This document shows positions 59,101 to 64,000 of a stretch of DNA of 64,000 nt, in pieces; position 1 is the stretch's first letter; each line of letters opens with the position of its first letter. The position numbers and the translations under genes are program-made. The notes under the pieces are model-generated. The model was given only the letters and a program-made list of their open reading frames with translations. It was not told the origin of the DNA and ran no database searches. Origin of the DNA: Flectonema sp. DT1601 (Eukaryota; Euglenozoa; Diplonemea; Diplonemida; Diplonemidae); NCBI GenBank assembly GCA_964019425.1, contig OZ025785.1, positions 1,077,501 to 1,141,500 of the forward strand. The letters run 5' to 3'.

Positions 59101-62100
59101 TGAAGGAAGATGAGTATTCAACTGTTGTCGGTCTCTCTGATCGCATTGAAATATTGCCGGCGTCGCTTGCGTTGGTTTCCCCGTCGAGCGACACGGTGAC
59201 CGTCAAGGCCGGTACTCCGGTTACTGCGATCATCTTCTGGACTGCTGACACCCAGTGCTTTGCGGATCCGACGTGCCAAACCGACGCGTTCAAGGTTCGG
59301 ATGGAGTACGTGTCGGGGCCAACGAGTTTATCTGACTGCGCGATGTGTGGTTACGAGGTTTCGTCGCCTGATGGCAGGCAGGTTCGGTTCTCGAACATCA
59401 TTCGCAGGGTCGCGGGTACCTACAAGTTCCGTTTCTGGGGGACGTCGCAGGACGTTCCTTTCGCGGCACCTGTTGACCTGACGATCATAATCCTCGCTGC
59501 TGATGCCGATAGCTTGAACATCGTGTGCCCTGAGGAAGTGGTTTTCGGGTCCGGGTTGGTTGTCGACGCGGGGACGATGTTCGCGTACCAAGTGGATGTT
59601 CGGGATGGGTACGGCAACCCGGTGAAGACGTGGAGCGAGGACATCTCGTTGCACGCGAGGGTCGCTGGCGGATTTAGGACGTACGCTCCGTGGTACGACT
59701 TTGGGCAGCCGATCCACGTGTCCCAAACGCAGGGGAACACGTACGCCGTTTTCAACGGGCTCTCGATTGAGAAGACCGGAAGGTACGAAATCTACGCGAA
59801 GTCGGGGAGGTTGTTTAACGACTTGTGCACGGTGACGATTACCGCTGCGGAACCGGAAAACTGTGCCGCGTATTTGACGGACAGCCCGGTAGAAGCGCAG
59901 CCGGAGTACGTGAAGGCGGGAGTGAACATGAGGATCCGGGTTACGTTCCACGATGCGTACGGGAATCTGATTGCGGCGAAGATGAACGGGGAGACGGTGA
60001 CCGTGGACCTCGCGCAGGGAGTTACTGGAATGCTCCACGGGACGACGGAGAAAGTGGTGAGCTCTGCGCTGACGTTCTTCGACGTGAACTACCAGGTGGC
60101 ACCGAAGGAGATCGGGTTCATCGCTTCCGCGAGGGAAGGGTCGTTGTCGTGCAGCACCGACGGTTTGCTGATCGTCGCCAACGACCCGGCGACGATTAAG
60201 ATTATTGAGGTTCGCGAGAGGGAACCGAGTGCGGAGACTCCACCGAAGGAGCCGTTGCAGCCTATCGAGGGACCGAACAACGATGAGTACCTGTCTCCGT
60301 TGACTGCTGGAGAAGACTTCTGCGTGAAGGTCCACATTGTCGACGAGTTTGGAAACATCGTGGACGAAAGCAATGAGGAGATCAGGAAGTTGTACACGTC
60401 GAACGCGGGTACAGGAAACAACGGCTCGCCGCCAATCTTCAGTTTCGATCAGGCGAACACGCAACCCTTGTTCACGTTTGGAGGTGATTCTAATTCTGAC
60501 GGAGGTTTGTTGTCTTTCTTGGATGACGAGCAGGGGTCCGATGAATGTAACGACAACTTCATCCTCCTTCCGTTCTTTGGCTTCGAACCGCCCCAGGAAT
60601 GCGGTTCGGGGGTTCCTGTGTTGGATACCGATGACTTGCCGCTTGATAACAACCCGACTCTCGATGATGGAAACGCTGAAGCGATCGGGGGGGAAACGTC
60701 TCCCCAGGAGAGCAACCCCGAGTACCCGATGAGGCGGGTGACGCTTGCCAGGTCCGGATGTGCGAGGGTTGACGGATGCAAGAGCACCACCGATGAACTT
60801 GACGGGACGACGCAGCTGGACTCTGTGAACGGAGTGTTCGATATTTGTGGAGTGCAGTACGTCCGGTCCGAGTGCATTTACATCATGGCGTCGTCGGCGG
60901 ACCTCGGAACCGACGAGTCTCCAAAGGTTTGCGTGTCGCACGCGGTGTGGGACAACATGCAATGCGTGACGACTACTACGAGAACCGCGCAGGGGAGGGA
61001 ATTCGGAGGATTCAAGGTGTCGATGTTCGACGTGCACGGGAACCCTGCGAGGAGCTGTTCGAGGGATTCGGATGACAGGTCATGTGAGGTGACGATCCAG
61101 GAAATGGAGGAGAGAACAACAAACGGGTACACGTGCTGCGGGAAGAAGACGGACCCGAACCTGGCACCGGGAGTTTTGACGGGAGAGGAGCTGACGATCG
61201 ACGCAGCTGGCGGAAAGGCGGACTTCGATGAGTTGGTTTACAGCAGAGGAAGGCCGGCGAGCGATGCCCTCGAGATTGAGGTGGTTGGGGCTGACGGAAT
61301 CCGTGCGTACTGCGGTCAGGTTGTAGTCGTGGGAGTCCGTTTGGTGTGTACGGAGTCCCCTCCGGAGGTGGTTGCCGGAGAGGCGTTCGCGGTTGAGGCG
61401 AAGATGATGACCTGGAGCGCGGCTGACGGGGAGTACGTGGACATCAACTGCGTTGGGGAGAACAGGAACACCCTGTGTCCTACAATGGGGAGGCTCAGAG
61501 TTGCCCAGAGCACGGGAACGTTATCCGGAAACTACTTCTTCGTGAGACAGGCTGGGGCGTCCGGGTACTCGAATGCGCACTGCGGTGCGGCGGCAACAAG
61601 GGGAGCGTGCGGCGGAATTGCGGACCCGGCATGTTCGTACGGCGTTCACGTGACGGAGCCGTTCCCTGCGATGAAGAGCGCGCTGAGCTGCTACAACCCG
61701 ACGCCGGACTTCAGCGGGTTCCAGGTGTCTCCAAACACGTTGGGGCAGCTGACGTTCTCGTCGCTGAGGTACTACACGGCGACGACGTTCAGGCCGGAGG
61801 CAACCCCGAAGCACGCGAGCGTTTCGACGAGGCAGTGGGCTGCGGCAGTGGCGGCTGACAGCGAGGCCCCGGGGGTGTGCGATCCGGTGAAGGTGGTGGC
61901 GAACAAGCCTTACGAGCTGTGCATGGGTGGGACCACGAGTTCGTTTCAGGCAATCCTGCACAAGGGGTACTCGGAGACCCCGAGCTCGGTCAGGTACGGA
62001 GCGAAGTTTGAGAGGTGCAAGTTGCTTTGCGACGCGAGCAACACCTGCAAGAAATGGGCGTTCGTGCCGGATGAGAAGGTGTGCAAGCTGTACACTGCAG

Positions 62101-64000
62101 GGGACATCGTGCCGACCGCCGACGAAGAGGGAACGGTGTCGGGATGCAAGGAATCGGACGACCCGGCGTGCAAGTGCACGTGTGCTGGGGCGGAGGGTGG
62201 TTGCCCGGCATGCTTCACGGTGAAGCCTGGAAGCTGCTCCAAGTGCGCGGGTCCGAACTGCGGTAGTTGCCCGGCGAAGACTGTCGTTGCGGGAAGACCT
62301 TTGACGATGGGGATGAGGATTCACGATGAGTGGGGCAATGAGATCTCTGAGACGATTACGAAGGAAGTGGTTGTGTCGTGCAAGGTGACGCGGGGACCGC
62401 TTCGCAACCCCGAGTACCGCCCGACGCTGTACCCTGAGCCGGTGTTTTCGGTGGTGCCTGTGACATCGGAAGATGAGCAGCAGAGGAAGGGGATGGTGAC
62501 GATCACGGGTCCGTCGAGCCTGCGCGTGGCCGGAGACTACGAGGTCAGTTGCTGGGCGGACACCTGGGGACCGGAAGGGGAGATGGACTCTGGTATGCCT
62601 GACCTGACGAACTACCAGGCACCGGGCGGTGTCGTTTGGACGCCGGTTGGGGTGGTGACGGGAAGCGGGGGCGAGTGGGTGGCCCGCCAGCAGCTGCAGG
62701 ATATCCTCGACGCTTCGTCCAACCAGATAATCCGCAGGCGGTGCCTCGGATGTTCCCAGGAATTCACGTTCATCAAGATGAAGAAGCACTTCGGCAACCT
62801 CGGCGAGGTGTTGTCGAAGACGTGGTCGTCGGCGGTCGCGGTCGGAGACTACGAGGTTTACAACACGTACCGGGATGCCGTGCTCGGGGTGGACAAGTGG
62901 GTGGACGCCTGCAGTGCATGCGAAGGCCAGACGGACACAAGCTGCCCCCAGGGGATCTGCGTGTTCGAAGGAACCTGCAAGCCTGCGTTCGAGGTCGGCT
63001 TCCCGGGAATGTGTGGCGGGGGAAGGGTGTGGACCCCTACCGGGGTAGAGGGGCAGGACGTGCTGACGACGGCCAAGCACGTCACGTTCGCCGTTGAAAC
63101 CGCTCCGGGGTGCACGCCTCGGGTTGGAAAGGCTGCCGACTCGGAACGCATTCGGGTGGTGGATGCGAGAACGTTCGACGAATGCGTCAAGAATGTGAAG
63201 GAGACGTACAACGGTTTGACCGAGCGGGAGGCAACGGCGGCAAGTTGGAAGAGTTCAAACGGCAAGTGCTTCGCTGTGGTCGGTGTTTGGGGAACCAAAA
63301 CGCGGGTCAGAAGGGGGACGACGAATTTGGCCAGGTGGCGCACATGCGACTTCCCAGCTGTCAACAAGTACTCGGTTTCGGTCGGGGGTTGCGTGTGCTA
63401 CGGTGAACTGTGCCCTTGCAGCTCGCCGCCGAGAAGCAACCCGAACCTGAGAAAGGTGTGCGGGGTGAAGGTGATCCCTGCGGCGGCTGACCACCTGACG
63501 TGCCTCGACCGTCCGAAGGACACGTTCGTTGGACAGGAATTCGACGTGACGGTGGCGGTGCGCGATGTGTACTCGAACCGAGTCGCCTCCGTGAACGAGG
63601 GGACGGTGACTGCGCATTTCAAGGGTCTGTCGAGCCCTGCGGGGGACATTGTTTCCGGGGTGGCGACGGTGTCGATGGCGCTGAAGAAGTATGGCGACTT
63701 CAAGGTCCAGGTGACGTCGGACCTGGCAAGCCTCGCGAATAAGGTGGCGCGTTGTCCGGCAACGGTGTTGAACGACGAGGAAGACAACTGCCCACCGCAC
63801 AGGGTGACCTGTCCGATCGAGGACGACAGGTGTTGCGATGGAAAGGTTGCTTGCCCGGGGGCCAACAGGATTAAGGTGTGCCCCGGTGACTTGACCACGA
63901 TCACGTTCGCGACGCATCCGCCGCACAACGTGCCGTGCACGTCGGAGAAGCGTCAGCAGTCGGAACAGATGATCCCGAAGATCACCATTAAACTCTTCGA
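50169..64000 (+). repeat. Second unit of the tandem duplication (cut by window end)
   Basis: 13,832 bp matching 15048-28879. The homopolymer-containing first intron, both ends of the match, and every open frame on both strands recur at the same 35,121-bp offset, so no indel has occurred. I saw no substitution at any place I compared by eye. Confidence 0.88.
50494..64000 (+). CDS. Second copy of the giant secreted protein (3' end outside window)
   Basis: Exon 1 is 50494-50738, the intron 50739-50869 (GTATGT...ACAG), and exon 2 begins at 50870 and is still open at the window edge. The 4,458 or so residues visible match the first copy: signal peptide, M8-like domain with HELVQ at about 51438-51452, first C-type lectin (about 53411-53946), WSC-like modules and the first Ig/filamin-like repeats, ending just before the kelch propeller. 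It keeps the same 325-bp upstream region, so it could be expressed. If the duplication is an assembly error, this gene does not exist separately. Confidence 0.8.

Overview
The window is nuclear DNA of an intron-bearing eukaryote, most likely a free-living or parasitic protist. Spliceosomal introns start almost uniformly with GTATGT and end in (A)CAG, AATAAA poly(A) signals lie just after stop codons, spacers are AT-rich with homopolymer runs, and the proteins are of eukaryotic type. I cannot name the lineage from sequence alone.

Layout. (1) 85-2275: a DNA element with terminal inverted repeats (TIRs) and a 6-bp target-site duplication. Inside it, at 464-1891, sits a second TIR element with its own TAATA duplication and two striking 10-bp-phased TCACG/CGTGA arrays. 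(2) 3421-5769: an unrecognised helical protein gene with one clear intron and probably a second; 5807-6799: an unrecognised lysine-rich, acidic, low-complexity protein. (3) 6967-9245 and 11083-13450: two tandem two-exon genes for membrane-anchored long-chain acyl-CoA synthetases. Their 3' ends, including the 3' UTRs, are identical, while their introns and some internal patches differ. (4) 13611-15047: a spacer crowded with A-runs. (5) 15373-48828: one giant four-exon gene encoding a secreted protein of about 10,936 residues. A single coding exon of 31,150 bp holds nearly all of it. It starts with a signal peptide and a leishmanolysin-like (M8) domain that has lost two zinc ligands. About twenty Ig/filamin-like repeats marked by a D-x-x-G-N motif follow, interrupted by C-type lectin, WSC-like, PAN-like, kelch and PSI-like modules. 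The C-terminal part carries jelly-roll, EGF, LamG-like and cysteine-rich arrays and an FBXL4/discoidin-like domain. (6) 50169-64000: an apparently exact second copy of 15048-28879, at a constant offset of 35,121 bp, which begins a second copy of the giant gene and runs off the window.

How they fit together: the acyl-CoA synthetases activate fatty acids at a membrane. The giant protein looks like an extracellular adhesive or matrix protein. No operon-like coupling is visible. The main points for follow-up are the giant gene with its degenerate protease head, its undiverged tandem copy (real, or an assembly error), and the helically phased arrays in the nested element.
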